A stretch of DNA of 64,000 nucleotides. Source: Bactericera cockerelli (Eukaryota > Arthropoda > Insecta > Hemiptera > Triozidae). The stretch spans positions 15,020,575-15,084,574 of the forward strand of contig CM044964.1 in the NCBI GenBank assembly GCA_024516035.1, read 5' to 3'. Numbering within the stretch: the first letter of the stretch is position 1; every line of letters begins with the position of its first letter. The notes under the pieces were generated by a model. That model did no database searches, had not been told where the DNA came from, and was given only the letters and a program-made list of their open reading frames with translations. Shown here piece by piece: positions 32,829 through 42,407 of the stretch. The position numbers and the translations under genes are program-made.

Positions 32829-35555
32829 TTATCTGTGTTCTATGATTCCTTTCTCAAGTTGATCTTGAAACGTATCGTGACACTTTTCCAGCACTCCATC
32901 GTCTCGATGTCGCTTGATTAACGACTTCAACCGTCCGATTGAAAGTCCGTAATTTGACTGTACCTGAGACTTGGATTTATCGCGCCAGGGAAAACTCACG
33001 GAATATCTTTTATCTTGAAACTTCAAGTCCTTATTAAAATTCATTAAAGCTAAATCATCCTCGGAAATATTAGGTTTATCTTTTATACCTAATGTTTCTA
33101 AATCCCAGAAAATTTTTAAATCTTGACCAGCCTGTAATGGAACATCTGGTTTAAGAAACAGTGTAGTACCTACATAAGTCTGACTTGGACTTTCGTTACC
33201 TTCTTTAACATCTGGTTTAAGAAACAGTGTAGTATCTACATAAGTCTGACTTGGACTTTCGTTACCTTCTTTGACATCTGGTTTAAGAAACAGTGTAGTA
33301 CCTACATAAGTCTGACTTGGACTTTCATTAACGTTACCTTCTTTACACAAAGGAAAAACACCACTGAACACATACCCAAATAATGTATCCAAAAGAAATA
33401 GATTGTCCATTATTTTAATCCTTTGTCCTGTTACAAACTGAGAATAATAATCATTACCGATAAGTAAATCAATTTCACTTTCATTACCAGTCTCAAAATA
33501 CTCATCAGCTAATTGGTATGAAGTTTTAATCTGTGTGATTAATGAACTATTATGGACATCACTATTACCATGTCCCACTATAGTAGGTGTGACTGAAAGA
33601 TTAAGATTATAAAACTTACCTTGACTGTCGCAAATACCTACAGTTGTGCCTCGTACCTTAATTGACTTAGGAGCGAGCTCACCAAAAGTATAAACATTTA
33701 TATTTTTTCCACTATCTGTTTTAAGTCCTAATTTATGAACTAATTTATCACTCACATAACTGGAGGTCGAACCACAATCCAGAACAGCGCGTACCATTGT
33801 ACCTACTTTGGTTAAACCATTTATAACATAAATACTGGCTGTCTGTAAAAATACCTTGTTGCTTTTGTTAGAAGTGAGCGATGTAAACTCCGCCGTTTCT
33901 TTGAGAATTTTGCTTACCGCGGGATTCAAACTGGGATCCATAGCTGCAAAGGATGAAGGTCTTTTGTAAGCCGTGCTCAAATTCTGATTTTCGTTGGGAA
34001 TCGGAACCAAGAAGTCACTTGCGTGATCGTGATAATTACCATCTCCGCATTGATCTGACAGCTTACTTATAAAGGTTCGATTCCCGTGAATGTCGTGTTG
34101 CTTGGTTGAGTGGTGCTGAGGACTAAATTTATAAGGACATAATGACCTGTGATGTTTACCTTTTTCTTTACAGTGAAAACAAAGTTTGAATTTGTTAGGA
34201 CAATCGAGAGAATAATGTCGGTCACTAAAACAAATAAAACACTTACCTTTTACTTTCTCTCTTCTATGATTCAAATCTGAAAATTGACGACACTCATCGG
34301 AATAATGATCACCTTCACAAAATAAACACATTTTATTTGTATTCCTATAGTTATTAAATTTAGTGGTTGTAATTTCAGGTGGGGTTAGTTTTCTAGTATT
34401 ATGTAAATTGTCAGTACTATGAAGATCTGTCGGTGCTAAAAATTGTAATACTCGAGCTTCACTAAGCTCCTGTTTGAGTTGAGCTCTAATATCAGAAACA
34501 GATATGACTGACCCATATGTCTTGATCAATATCTTTTGTGTGTCAGGTGCTAGTTTAGAGAACACGATTAACTTAAGGACATTTTCCTGTTTTAGATCAT
34601 AACCCTGGTTTTCAATTAGTCTGAACTTGAGTTCCAAGTCGGAATAATATTTATGTATGTCAGTACACTTGTAAGAGAGTGGTCGCATTTTACTTATTTC
34701 GTCAAATAATTTAGTCAAAATGAAATCCTTAGAACTGTACTGTTCGTTCAAAATGTCTAAAGCCAATTTGTAACTCTCAGCATTCACTTGAATGCCCGTT
34801 AATTTTTCTGCTGCATTACCATATAATTGTCCTTTTAAATAATGAAATTTCTGAGTATTGTCTAGATCATTTCTACTGTCTACAAGAGACTTAAAGTTAT
34901 CAATAAACTCACTATATTCTAATATTTCCCCTCCAAATTTCAATAAATTAATTTTTGGTAATTGACCTACACTAGAAGTTCCTAATTCCTTATAGTTATT
35001 TTTCGATACCTCCACCTTGGCCTTCAACTCCTCGATGTTAACATTGCAGTGAAGAGCTGTTTCCTTCACGTCCAACTCCCGCAGTGTCACCTCGACCTCG
35101 TACTTTTTCACTTCTACTTCGGAGTCTATCTTCTTCTTTTCCAGTTCTAATTTCAGCCGCTCGTGCTCCCTCTGCGATTTCTCTCGTTCTCGTTCTTCAT
35201 TCTTCTTTTCTCGTTCTTCATTCTTCTTCTCTCGTTCTTCATTCTTCTTTTCTTCTTTCTCATTCTCAGCTACTGCAATCTGAATATCATTGAATCGAAT
35301 CAAATCTGCCAGCTCACCTCTCCTTTCTTCATCGGCCTCACATATGATTCCTCTACGCACCGCATCGTCTGCTTCATTCTCTTCCACCGCTTCCACAACT
35401 GCATCATACTCTCTCATAGTAACTCTACCATCTTCACACAACTTCCTCGCTGATGTTAGTTCAAAATCTGCCGAAAGTTTTCCTAGGGCTTCAGTCAATT
35501 TAATAATATCTCTCTGAACTCTTCTGTAATTTCTTTTCAATTTATCGGTTGACAT
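32829..35555 (-). CDS. BEL/Pao Gag-protease polyprotein, truncated
   Basis: Intact 908-residue frame. Residues ~90-190 are highly charged with repeated KKNEERE, a probable coiled coil. ~199-345 fit the BEL/Pao Gag region (LPKINLLKFGG..., 'DUF1759' type). Zinc knuckles lie near 409, 437 and 457 (CLFCEGDHYSDEC and two more Cys/His sets). ~585-720 is the aspartic protease ('DUF1758' type), active site LDCGSTSS near 590 and LLIGNDYY near 700. ~737-805 holds a three-fold 24-residue repeat (SPSQTYV). From ~816 the start of the reverse transcriptase appears (FWDLETLGI, FPWRD) and the frame stops at QLEKGIIEHR, before all polymerase motifs. Normal BEL/Pao proteins are roughly twice as long. The Met was chosen as the first in frame, 28 codons' worth of leader from the primer site. 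Confidence 0.9.
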   Translation of the reverse strand: MSTDKLKRNYRRVQRDIIKLTEALGKLSADFELTSARKLCEDGRVTMREYDAVVEAVEENEADDAVRRGIICEADEERRGELADLIRFNDIQIAVAENEKEEKKNEEREKKNEEREKKNEEREREKSQREHERLKLELEKKKIDSEVEVKKYEVEVTLRELDVKETALHCNVNIEELKAKVEVSKNNYKELGTSSVGQLPKINLLKFGGEILEYSEFIDNFKSLVDSRNDLDNTQKFHYLKGQLYGNAAEKLTGIQVNAESYKLALDILNEQYSSKDFILTKLFDEISKMRPLSYKCTDIHKYYSDLELKFRLIENQGYDLKQENVLKLIVFSKLAPDTQKILIKTYGSVISVSDIRAQLKQELSEARVLQFLAPTDLHSTDNLHNTRKLTPPEITTTKFNNYRNTNKMCLFCEGDHYSDECRQFSDLNHRREKVKGKCFICFSDRHYSLDCPNKFKLCFHCKEKGKHHRSLCPYKFSPQHHSTKQHDIHGNRTFISKLSDQCGDGNYHDHASDFLVPIPNENQNLSTAYKRPSSFAAMDPSLNPAVSKILKETAEFTSLTSNKSNKVFLQTASIYVINGLTKVGTMVRAVLDCGSTSSYVSDKLVHKLGLKTDSGKNINVYTFGELAPKSIKVRGTTVGICDSQGKFYNLNLSVTPTIVGHGNSDVHNSSLITQIKTSYQLADEYFETGNESEIDLLIGNDYYSQFVTGQRIKIMDNLFLLDTLFGYVFSGVFPLCKEGNVNESPSQTYVGTTLFLKPDVKEGNESPSQTYVDTTLFLKPDVKEGNESPSQTYVGTTLFLKPDVPLQAGQDLKIFWDLETLGIKDKPNISEDDLALMNFNKDLKFQDKRYSVSFPWRDKSKSQVQSNYGLSIGRLKSLIKRHRDDGVLEKCHDTFQDQLEKGIIEHR

Positions 35556-35582
35556 AATTTATTTGTAATATTTTTAAACATA

Positions 35583-35600
35583 AACCACGCTCTGCTACCA
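35583..35600 (-). promoter_or_regulatory. Primer-binding site (initiator tRNA-Met type)
   Basis: Six bases inside the 5' LTR, the minus strand reads TGGTAGCAGAGCGTGGTT. Its first 11 bases equal the complement of the initiator tRNA-Met 3' end, and most of the rest also fits. Confidence 0.75.
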
Positions 35601-35606
35601 ATTTTA

Positions 35607-35858
35607 TGTGGGGAATTCTACCACATAAAATAAAAAACAGTTCTTTTAAACATTCATTGCTTTTAATTCACAAAATCACAATTTATTTTTACAATAAAGA
35701 ATTTTCAACTCAAGAAAAAATGAAAGAACAAGGAACGAAACTAACTTTATTTCAGTGGAAAAACTACTTATTGAAGACTGAGGAAAATCTGCTTTCCCCG
35801 GTTTCTCGAAGGCTAAAAATATTAACTGACCAAAATACCAACTTCGCAATTCGCGACA
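35607..35858 (-). promoter_or_regulatory. BEL/Pao 5' LTR
   Basis: 252 bp, expected to carry the promoter and polyadenylation signal for minus-strand transcription. It is followed on the plus side by a G run and the rest of the host MITE. Confidence 0.9.
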
Positions 35859-36009
35859 GGGGGGGGGGTTTATCCCCCGAAATTTTAAAGATGGAGTTTA
35901 CGTTAGGCGAGATTTCTGAACCCCCGAAATCCCCTCAAATTTCTGAACCACCGAAATCCCCTCAAAACCCCTCCCGAAATGTAATTCTAGCTACGCCACT
36001 GGTAATTAC

Positions 36010-36125
36010 ATGCTATGATTATGAACAAATTAAAAATAAGACTTTAATAGTCCTAATCGTGCAGTATAAATAAGCCGATATTATTATTTATATAATTACA
36101 TGCTATGATTATTGATTAAGTAGTA
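36010..36125. repeat. Duplicated SINE C end
   Basis: TAATTACATGCTATGATTAT occurs twice (36,003 and 36,099) around GCAGTATAAATAAGCCGATA, a family C tail. Confidence 0.7.
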
Positions 36126-36360
36126 GTCACCGTGGCAGAGTGAGTTAGCGCGCTAGGCATTGCACGCACGGTGACCTGGGTTCGATCCTCAGCGAGGTAG
36201 GATTTTTTTGCTCTGTACTTGGATGTTCGAGGTCCACTCATACCTCGTGATAAAAAATGAGTAGGTCTTTTGATGTGAAACAGCGACTAGTGGCGTAATT
36301 ATAGGCAAAAAAATCGTACAAGATAATATATGGTATATTAAAGTGGTAAAGTCCTCTGTA
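36126..36360 (+). mobile_element. tRNA-derived SINE, family D
   Basis: GTCACCGTGGCAGAGTGAGT (A box), GCGCGCTAGGCATTGCACGC, B box GGTTCGATCC; then a ~150-bp body containing AGTGGCGTAATTATAGGC. Mirror copy at 53,980-54,207. The head keeps A and B boxes but lacks acceptor-stem pairing. Confidence 0.8.
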
Positions 36361-36584
36361 ACAAATAATAATAATTGCAACTTTACTGTTGGAACGGCTC
36401 CTGTTTTTGATTTATCCGCCTCCCCCCTTAATTTTTGTTACTATCCTGCGTGTTTTCTGTGTCTTGTTAAATGTTGTCTTGATATAGATCATGTTGTTAT
36501 CTTACTGCTAATTTAACCACAGGAAGATCAGGTAAATAGTCTTGGTGTATGTGTGATGCAGTTTGTTTATCAAGTCATGATTTT
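36361..36584. repeat. Dispersed repeat, family G
   Basis: AATTGCAACTTTACTGTTGG, ACGGCTCCTGTTTTTGA and ATCCGCCTCCCCCCTTAA match 58,083-58,165 in reverse. CTAATTTAACCACAGGAAGA recurs at 37,239 with ~110 bp of surrounding similarity. It may be a LINE 5' region with internal repeats; the right arm lacks it. Confidence 0.55.
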
Positions 36585-37150
36585 TTTATTTTTTTTTATT
36601 ATTTTTTTTCAATTCACGGAGAAATCTCCACTATACAAGTACATTAGTTGTGTAAATAAAAAATACAAAGAAAGTAAAAAATGTCTAAAAATGCAAAAAA
36701 AAAACATAATAATAATAATAGTAAAATAAAACAATGTAGGTACTTACATTAGCGAAGGTTTTGAGATTAGGGTAATGACACTAATACAATAAAATAATAA
36801 TATAATATATCTAAAAGGTCATTGAGGAACCAGGCCATGAAATAAAAAGTATTTGGCTTCGATAGTATTTAACGTATTGAAAAAGAAATCTATGTCCATA
36901 TGATTGACTGCCTTGTTTCCTGCTCTCATTAGACGATTAGGTAGGGAAAATTTTGCAATATTGGTATTTGCTTTAGTCAACATAAACAGTTCTTTACTTC
37001 TTGTGGATTTTATATTGACTCGGAAATTTATAGCTTGTAAAACATCAGGACATTCCACAAGATTATTTAATAATTTATACAAGAAAATAATTTCATTAAG
37101 CTCCCTTCTGTTCCGAAGACTTAATAAATTGCAATTTTTTAATACATAAA
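36585..37150 (-). mobile_element. LINE fragment: ORF2 C-terminus, 3' UTR, poly(A)
   Basis: Minus strand: the frame at 37,140-36,819 reads LNEIIFLYKLLNN, INFRVN, FSLPNRLMRAGNKAVN and stops. This order is usual after the reverse transcriptase in insect non-LTR elements. A ~230-bp 3' UTR with GTGGAGATTTCTCCGTG leads to an A-rich tail (36,585-36,612). It is 5'-truncated, without catalytic motifs. Confidence 0.65.
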
Positions 37151-37811
37151 GAAAAAAAAATAAATAAATAAAAGAATGATGAAGTCATTTGTGTATTCTG
37201 TGTTTTTGTAAGTGTTGTCTTCGAGTATCTCCCTGCTAATTTAACCACAGGAAGATACATCTAATTTGTATTGGTGTCTTTGTTTGTTGGGCAGTTTGAG
37301 TTAAGTCATTGTCTAGTCAGTGTTGTATATTGTATGTTGAGTCATGTTTTCGTAAGAGTCGTGTTACCTGTGGAGAAAGTAGAAGCATTTTTATTATTAG
37401 GAATTCCTTGTTACATAGTTTATGATAGAAGAAAAAATATAGGCATTAGGAAGTTTTTTTTTTTTTTTTTTTGTACCTTTCCTCTACCTTAATTCATTAG
37501 TTGTTGTAGATAATGTGTATATAGAAAACAAAAAGTTGACAAATTTGCTATAGGAAGGTTTTTTGTCTTCTTTTATTTTTTATTTTTTTTTTTTTTTTTT
37601 TTTTCTTTATGTCTTTTTTTCTTTATGTCTTTTTTTGGCTTTTTTATATTTACTCAAACTCAAAGTTGTGACATAATAACACAGAGAAAAAAAATGATTA
37701 TTAACAGATTATATAATTTCAGAAGGAACAGACGGATTTTGTTTTGTACTCTAACTAAGGGTTTCAGGAGAGGATCATACATGTTACTTTCAGGAACATT
37801 AAACCCCAAAT
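37151..37811. other. No gene; T runs
   Basis: 37,188-37,290 repeats part of 36,450-36,570. Long T runs at 37,456-37,472 and 37,580-37,604. From ~37,663 the sequence again mirrors the right arm (GTTGTGACATAAT). Confidence 0.6.
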
Positions 37812-38042
37812 TGCCGGCGTTGCATCGATGGCGCGTTGAATGCACCAGTTCTCGTAGGATCACCGAAGTTAAGCAACGTTCAGCAAAGTGAACGTTGTTG
37901 AACGTTGCTAAACACAATAACCTCACCCAATCCAGGCTGGGTAAGGTTAATGTGGGTAGCAGGTTTGTGAGTTTCTTGTGAATGGAGGGTAACACCCCCG
38001 TCGTGATATGACCATGCAGTTGAAAGCCAAGTTCAAAAAAAT
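37812..38042 (+). mobile_element. 5S rRNA-derived SINE
   Basis: The first ~75 bp follow 5S rRNA from its 5' end: GCGCGTTGAATGCACCAGTT, CTCGTAGGATCACCGAAGTT, AAGCAACG. It then departs into AACGTTGTTGAACGTTGC, CCAGGCTGGGTAAGG and GGGTAGCAGGTTTGTGAGTT, ending in an A run. It keeps the 5S A box but not the C box. SINEs with 5S heads are known as the SINE3 type; the family here is unnamed by me. Tail-only copies: 9,325 and 13,332. Confidence 0.85.
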
Positions 38043-38725
38043 CGATGATACAAGAGCAATGCATCATATTTCTGACAAACCATCATTGTCCAAAAACAAT
38101 CTTAATCTCATCACTGGTTGTTGCACACTATAAAAGAACTACAGTAAAATTGTCCTCACGAAACTAATATACCTAGGCACCAACATCTAATATAAAAAGC
38201 AGGGAAAAATTGTTGCCGCCAGGATTCGAACCCGGATGAATTATATGAATTGCAAGTCGCACATGTTATCTATAAATCAAGTTGATTTTCTGTAATCAAG
38301 AAATTCTAAAGTTAATTTGAGAATTCGAGAGACAAGAAAAGAAATAAAACAATATTAAAAAATAACTAAACGTTTGTTTAGTTTATATTATACATAATCT
38401 TGTTTATATTATACAAAAGTAGAAATTTCACTTATAAAAAAAGATTCTAAAGTACCTAACTTATCAAATGTTTGTTGATACCTTTTTTGAAAAAAAAAAA
38501 AAAAAAAAAAAAAAAATGAACTTGAAATTGTTGAAAAGATGTGAATATTCTTCTCATATTATGACCCCCAAAAAACACTACTTCGTGTTTACAAAAATAA
38601 GAACGCCCCACTCAATAGAATAAGTACAATAAATTAGCTAAAAATAAATGATATCAAATTGAGAACTCCTTTATCCCCTCATTTATTTCTCTACACTCCT
38701 ATCTGAATTAATTCCCTTTATGTTT
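38043..38725. other. tRNA-like fragment, A run
   Basis: 38,205-38,300 on the minus strand holds B box GGGTTCGAATCCTGG with CGGCAACAATTTTTCC downstream: a possible SINE head (family F-like, single type in each unit). A 26-base A run is at 38,490-38,516. Otherwise AT-rich. Confidence 0.5.
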
Positions 38726-38850
38726 ATCTTTCTCTCTCTCTCTTTCTCTCTCTCTCACCTCTCTCTGTCACCTCTCTTCTCTCTCTCTCTTCTCTCTGTC
38801 TCTCTCTCTTCTCTATATCTCTCTTTCTCTCTTCTCACTCTCCTCTATAA
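38726..38850. repeat. CT microsatellite
   Basis: (CT)n with ACCT and TCTT interruptions. Confidence 0.9.
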
Positions 38851-38989
38851 AAAAAGAGATTATTTACCGACCACCCGATCATTACCGACTACTTTAGAGA
38901 CAAACACAAATTACAAAAATTGGTACAACAAGAAGTAATAAAGAACCAGTTGAACACGGCCTTATTCAGGGGGGGGGGGTGTAAATTCC

Positions 38990-39272
38990 CCCACCTGGTA
39001 CAACATTTACACATATATGACATTAAATATTTAGACTTGAAAAGCCACCTCAGAATGTTTGCTGACGATTCATGTTTAATTTCTATTCACAGTAATCCCA
39101 ATATTGCTGTTGAAAATGCGCAAACAAACTTAATAAATTTACAAAGGTATTTTTACAACAATTCTATTTTCCTCAATAATAAAAAAACCGAAGTATTGTC
39201 TCTAGGGCCTATTAAAAGAATACCTGTAACAATAAAGAAAATCTACTGTCACTCTAGAAGATGTATTGTTTA
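38990..39272 (+). pseudogene. LINE reverse transcriptase fragment (FADD motif)
   Basis: The frame from 38,920 reads SHLRMFADDSCLIS at residues 43-56, then NLINLQRYFYNNSIFLNNKKTEVL-type sequence. This is motif C (FADD) and the following segment of non-LTR reverse transcriptases. Upstream motifs are missing, and the frame ends where a 2-kb element interrupts the gene; the continuation is at 41,288. Confidence 0.8.
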
Positions 39273-39295
39273 GAAAGCTTAAATAATTATAACCA

Positions 39296-41287
39296 CACTG
39301 AAAAAAATTTTAGGTTCGTTTTTACTAAACAGTTTTGTAAAGGATTTTTAATCAAAAATTTCGTTAAAATAACAAGAAATTGATAAATCCCACTAATAGT
39401 CATTTGAGATTTTACTTGGGCGTTCGTAAGAATAATCAATCAATTCTTGTAAATCGTCTGATCGTAAAACCAACTAACGTGTTAATTACCGCAATCAGAA
39501 TATTAGTTATGTTTACCAAGTTCTGTTTTGCTGGATCTATTACCAATATATTGGTAAGATTTACAAAAAGTTTGGTTAAATCTAATAAAATTATTCTGTT
39601 AAAAATACGACCTGATTAGTACATGTCTGATAATTAACAAACAAAAATCGTTACTCTTACCAGATTTATATATGATAAAATACACAAAACAGTATTCGTT
39701 GGTTTAACAAGATTTTATCTAAAATTACAAAACATGTTTGTTAAATGAACCATACGGTTTCAGATTTCTGACAGATTTGTTTAGCTAAGTTTACTAAACT
39801 TTTTTGTAAAACTCGGTCGTTATGAAAATCATTTGTAGTCCCAACGAAAGTTTTGTTAATCACCCCTAGTCAATGACGGTTACAAGACTCTTTGATTAGA
39901 TTTACTAAACAGAATTGTAGATTGAACAAAATTCTTGCTAAAACACGTGTGTCGAGAGACGAGAGAGACAAAAGATCTACAACAATTCATAGATACCGAA
40001 ATCAATTTCAAATTAAGTTGTTTATGTTCATTGATGGGTGATGGCCCTGTGATTATTACGTCATATCTTTTTAAAATGGTATTGTTGTTTTTTTTTCAAA
40101 ATCAAATTGATTTATTTATTTAAATATTAACGTCTACTGGAGAACGTTAATATCTAAATACACAGTTAATTTTAATATTTACATAGTTAATATTAATAAT
40201 GTCATGCTTGGGTTTATTCGTAGATGTTTTGTGTGCTTTGGGTTGATAGGTGGTGTGAGATTTTGGTTGTTTGATGTGTTGTCTAAGTCTGTGTTTGTTG
40301 GTTATGTTAATGTGGTTGATGTGTACTTAGTGTGTTGTGTAAGTGAGTCGTGTGAATTTGGTGATTCTTTTTTATTTATATAATAAAAAATGATTTTTGT
40401 GTTTAAGAGGTTTAAATTTTTAAAACTCTATTTTGCATAGTTATTTCATCATTTAAAACTTTAATTGTATGTATTTTAAATGTCTCTTATTGCATTTTAA
40501 ACAAATGAATCAGTGTTTCTCAATAAAAGTGTTACATACACGCCTATTTTTAAATTATTGCAATTATATTTTGAATTATTTTCTCATAATGACTTAGTAA
40601 CTGACATTGTTGTAAAAGTTTACTACAGGCGTTTTTGAAGTTCACTATGATCATCAGTAAAGTTTACTGAGGGTATCAGTGAAGTTTATTGAAACTATTA
40701 GTAAAGTTTACTGAAACTATCAGTAAAATTTACTAATATTGTTCGTGAGGTTAACTAAACGAGTCAATAGTGTGAACGAAATGCGTTGCTTAAACTTACT
40801 AAACAGTTCAGTAGATTTAACCAATCTCTGGCGTAAGCAATAACAAGTCAGGTTGTTAAATCAACTATTACTATGTTTAAAATTACAAAACACTATCATA
40901 AGCCATACTGAGTCGATTGAATGGACTAATGAAGTATTTTGTAAACTTTACTAAACAGTATTATAAATTCAACAAATTGAAAGAAGCAACCTTAATAAGC
41001 ATAACAAGATGATTCGTAAGCATTATGAATGCAAGCTTGAGATCTTACTAAATACTTTAGTAAAGACAATGGAATTTTTTCTTGTCAAAAATACAATGAT
41101 GAGTTTAGTAAAAGTAACTAAACATAAATTTGTTGGATGAACGAAAGACATCATTATCTTTACTAAATAGAGTTTACGAAATTTGATTTGTAATCTTAAC
41201 AAAACATTTTGCTGTCACTCAATCAACCCTAAGACTTGTGAAATTTACTAAAGTTTTAGTAAGCCCTACAATAAATTTTTTTCAGTG
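39296..41287. mobile_element. 1,992-bp inverted-repeat element with internal motif array
   Basis: Ends CACTGAAAAAAATTTTAG and, reversed, CACTGAAAAAAATTTATT. Non-coding and AT-rich. The motif TTTACTAAACAGT and its variants (TTTACTAAA, GTTTAGTAAA, AGTAAAGTTTACT) recur more than a dozen times on both strands, e.g. 39,332, 39,799, 39,903, 40,617, 40,710, 40,797, 40,957, 41,160, 41,248. It splits a LINE reverse transcriptase. I see no clear target duplication or transposase, so its class is open. Confidence 0.75.
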
Positions 41288-42045
41288 CATACATGCACCT
41301 GTGTCCCACTAGAATATACTGATAAAGCAAAATATTTAGGGGTAATAGTAGAAAATGACTTCAAAATGAAGGAACATGTATTGCAGTTGTGTAAAAAACT
41401 TAGAATCTTACATTATAGTTTTAACAGAATAGATGCTGACTGTTTGCCAATGTCAACTAAAAAAACAATGTACTTTTCCTTAGTAGAATCCCTGTTAAGA
41501 TATGGAGTCACTCTTTATACCTTTGCCCCTGGATATGTTCTGAATCCATTAAATTCCATCCAGACAAAAATACAAAAATTTCTTTTTAAAGATAAGAGAT
41601 CTGATCTTCAACTAATGTCCCCTGTACAGCTGTCAGTTCTCATTAACATTTGTAATAATTATTACGAAGAAAAATTTCGTAAAATAATAGGAGCGGATTA
41701 CAACTTTTGTCACAAAAAGAAATTCGAAAAATATTTTCCGAATAATAAGTATGGGGACAGAACATTGGCATTTAAAATACCGACACTGCTAGACCAATAC
41801 TGTTCTGAATCTTTAGAGGAAAAGAATATTAATGTTGTCAAGAAAAAGGTCAAACGAATATTATTTTCATAAAAATATTACTATGTATAAGTGTTTTTCA
41901 ACCATCACATTATTATACAATTTTCATTCATAAATTAGACAAGTGTTAACTTAGGGAGGATCAGCAATATCTCCTCAGAAGTTTGCATAAGCTTAGGAGA
42001 TAATATTAAGAAATATTATTATTGTACAAATAAAAAAAAACCATA
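41288..42045 (+). pseudogene. LINE ORF2 C-terminal part and 3' UTR
   Basis: The frame to 41,872 reads DKAKYLGVIVENDFKMKEHV, then LVESLLRYGVTLYTFAPGY, and later the charged C-terminus ending RILFS. These are typical of the segment after the FADD motif in non-LTR elements. The 3' UTR has paired blocks (ATCTCCTCAGAAG / GCTTAGGAGATAA) and ends in an A run at ~42,033-42,042. Together with 38,990-39,272 it is one interrupted gene. Confidence 0.8.
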
Positions 42046-42175
42046 TTATTCAATTCAATTCAATTCTCTCTCTCTCTATCTCTCTTTCTCTATCTCTCTC
42101 TCTTTCTCTCTCTCTCTTTCTCTTTCTCTTTCTCTCTCTCTCTCTCTCTCTGTGTCTCTCTATCACTCTCTATCG
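42046..42175. repeat. CT microsatellite
   Basis: ATTCAATTC triplication, then (CT)n with TATCT and TTTCT units. Confidence 0.9.
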
Positions 42176-42189
42176 GGTGCCAACTTCAC

Positions 42190-42407
42190 GCCGGACAACA
42201 TGTACAAAGTTCCAAGTATTTTTTGAACTTGCCCTACAACTGCATTGCATGGTCATATCACGACGGGGATGTTACCCTCCATTCGTAGGAAACTCACAAA
42301 CCTGCTACCCACATTAACCTCACCCAGCCTGGGTTGGGTGAGATTAATGTGTTAAGCAACGTTAAACAACGTTTACCTCGCTAAACGTTGCTTAACCTCG
42401 GTGATCC
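42190..42407 (-). mobile_element. 5S-derived SINE cut by the duplication junction
   Basis: Reversed tail and core of the 37,812 family (CTGCTACCCACATTAACC, CGGTGATCC). The sequence stops in the 5S head and switches to the outside-flank sequence AGTCTTGAAG. The uninterrupted version is at 53,682-53,918. Confidence 0.85.

Larger units (their letters stand above)
32129..35858 (-). mobile_element. BEL/Pao LTR retrotransposon, gag-protease only
   Basis: A 3.73-kb element on the minus strand: 252-bp LTRs at both ends, tRNA primer site inside the right (5') LTR, one 908-residue frame, and a 448-bp non-coding 3' segment. LTRs begin TG and end CA, and the insertion lies in a G run, so any target duplication is GGGGG-like. 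The LTRs look identical, indicating a recent insertion. It lacks most of the reverse transcriptase, RNase H and integrase, so it must be moved by enzymes from another copy. Confidence 0.9.
32092..36009. mobile_element. hAT-type MITE split by the BEL/Pao element
   Basis: Ends CAGTAGCGTAGCCAGG (32,100) and, reversed, CAGTGGCGTAGCTAGAATT (to 36,001), with perfect 8-bp flanks GTAATTAC at 32,092-32,099 and 36,002-36,009. Without the BEL/Pao insertion the MITE is about 170 bp. It interrupts the composite element's left arm. Confidence 0.85.
30244..42407. repeat. Direct repeat, unit 1 (12.16 kb)
   Basis: Repeated head to tail by 42,408-53,874. It begins 25 bp outside the composite element and stops in the middle of the 5S-derived SINE. 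This copy has the intact BEL/Pao reading frame. Confidence 0.9.

Noticed and set aside
37812..37900. 5S rRNA gene
   Set aside because: Only the first ~75 bp resemble 5S rRNA, the C box is absent and a SINE tail follows; no tandem 5S array.
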